From CAZGSN01 sp964371655 (GTDB taxonomy: Bacteria; Desulfobacterota; Binatia; HRBIN30): a DNA stretch of 8,062 bases. Where the stretch lies: contig CAYJOD010000149.1 of assembly GCA_964371655.1 (NCBI GenBank), forward strand, positions 1 to 8,062. The letters are read 5' to 3'. Under the pieces are notes generated by a model, which was not told where the DNA came from, did not search any database, and saw nothing but the letters and a program-made list of their open reading frames with translations. Both the position numbers and the translations under genes were made by a program. Every line of letters starts with the position of its first letter. Position 1 is the first letter of the stretch. Positions 7,739-8,062 of this stretch are shown piece by piece.

Positions 7739-8062
7739 GCCCCTAAATGCCCAGCCGTGAACCATACTAAGCACGGTGGGCGCGGACACGCAAAGGATCC
7801 GTGCAGGCCATAACTCCGCTCTAAGGGAGGACGTCGCCGCGAAAACAAAATTGTGCGCGCGCGTGCGGCCCGTTCCCACTGCGGTTTTGCGCAGCCTGTA
7901 TCTTCTCGCGCTGACCAGATTCCTTAGGGCGGAGATTTTCGCCCATTGGGCGGGGGCGACAATCGCGGAAACCCTTGCTGCACAAGGCCTCCGTCAACGG
8001 GGCAAACCTTAGGAGCCGTAAATAAATAAAGGTAGCAATTGTAGCCGGGAGTGAGTATGCTT
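7739..8062. promoter_or_regulatory. Upstream region of the kinase and possible start of a rightward gene
   Basis: About 320 bases without a supported gene. The part next to the kinase is open in its frame to 7879 but does not look like conserved protein. Small inverted repeats occur (CGCCC-att-GGGCG at 7940-7952). Near the right edge an AT-rich run (taaataaataaa, 8019-8030) stands out, followed by GGGAG (8047-8051) and an ATG at 8057-8059, 5 bases later. This could be a promoter and start of a plus-strand gene that leaves the window, but only two codons are visible. Confidence 0.25.

Noticed and set aside
7739..7879. 47-residue N-terminal extension of the kinase
   Set aside because: No ribosome site at the far start, and the added residues do not resemble a signal or sensor domain. 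A shorter extension to 7765 cannot be excluded.
7776..8012. Plus-strand 78-codon frame near the right edge
   Set aside because: It overlaps the kinase 5' region, has no good ribosome site and no recognisable protein features.

Overview
The window is GC-rich, gene-dense bacterial chromosome with GC-ending codons, recognisable Shine-Dalgarno sites before some starts, and several dispersed palindromic repeats between genes. There is no phage, plasmid, rRNA or tRNA gene. The repeat types (an 'accgcggagacgcgg' type, a 'gtagggtgggctt' palindrome, a 'ggggctggggg' palindrome and a 'gcgggagcaagctcccgc' hairpin) and the mix of genes suggest an uncultured soil or sediment lineage such as Binatota or another former deltaproteobacterial group. 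That placement is an impression from memory, not a search result.

Left part (1-2234, plus strand): an edge repeat, a class I SAM-dependent methyltransferase (127-816), and a family 4 NAD-dependent glycoside hydrolase (879-2234) with intact cofactor and metal motifs. Its specificity motif reads CHEF. Middle (2238-4163, minus strand): a UbiE-type methyltransferase whose stop lies 3 bases from the convergent glycosidase stop, an RmlD-type dTDP-4-dehydrorhamnose reductase, and a possible small gene carrying an in-frame palindromic repeat. Then purU, formyltetrahydrofolate deformylase (4162-5028, plus strand), diverges from the minus-strand group.

The 451 bases between the purU stop and the convergent stop of a large sensor kinase are packed with repeats. 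A ~141-bp MITE-like element has terminal inverted repeats and a 9-bp target duplication that includes the purU stop codon. It is followed by a foldable segment and by one full and one partial copy of the 'ggggct' palindrome family also seen upstream of purU. The right part (5480-7738, minus strand) encodes a membrane histidine kinase with PAS, GAF, HisKA and HATPase modules and no response regulator in view. The last ~300 bases hold its upstream region and perhaps the start of a rightward gene.

The genes do not form one obvious pathway. They are housekeeping or accessory functions (one-carbon metabolism, sugar-nucleotide reduction, glycoside cleavage, methylation, signalling). I found no convincing new multi-gene system. 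The most interesting content is the repeat biology around purU, the unusual GH4 motif and the possible small gene expanded by a repeat.
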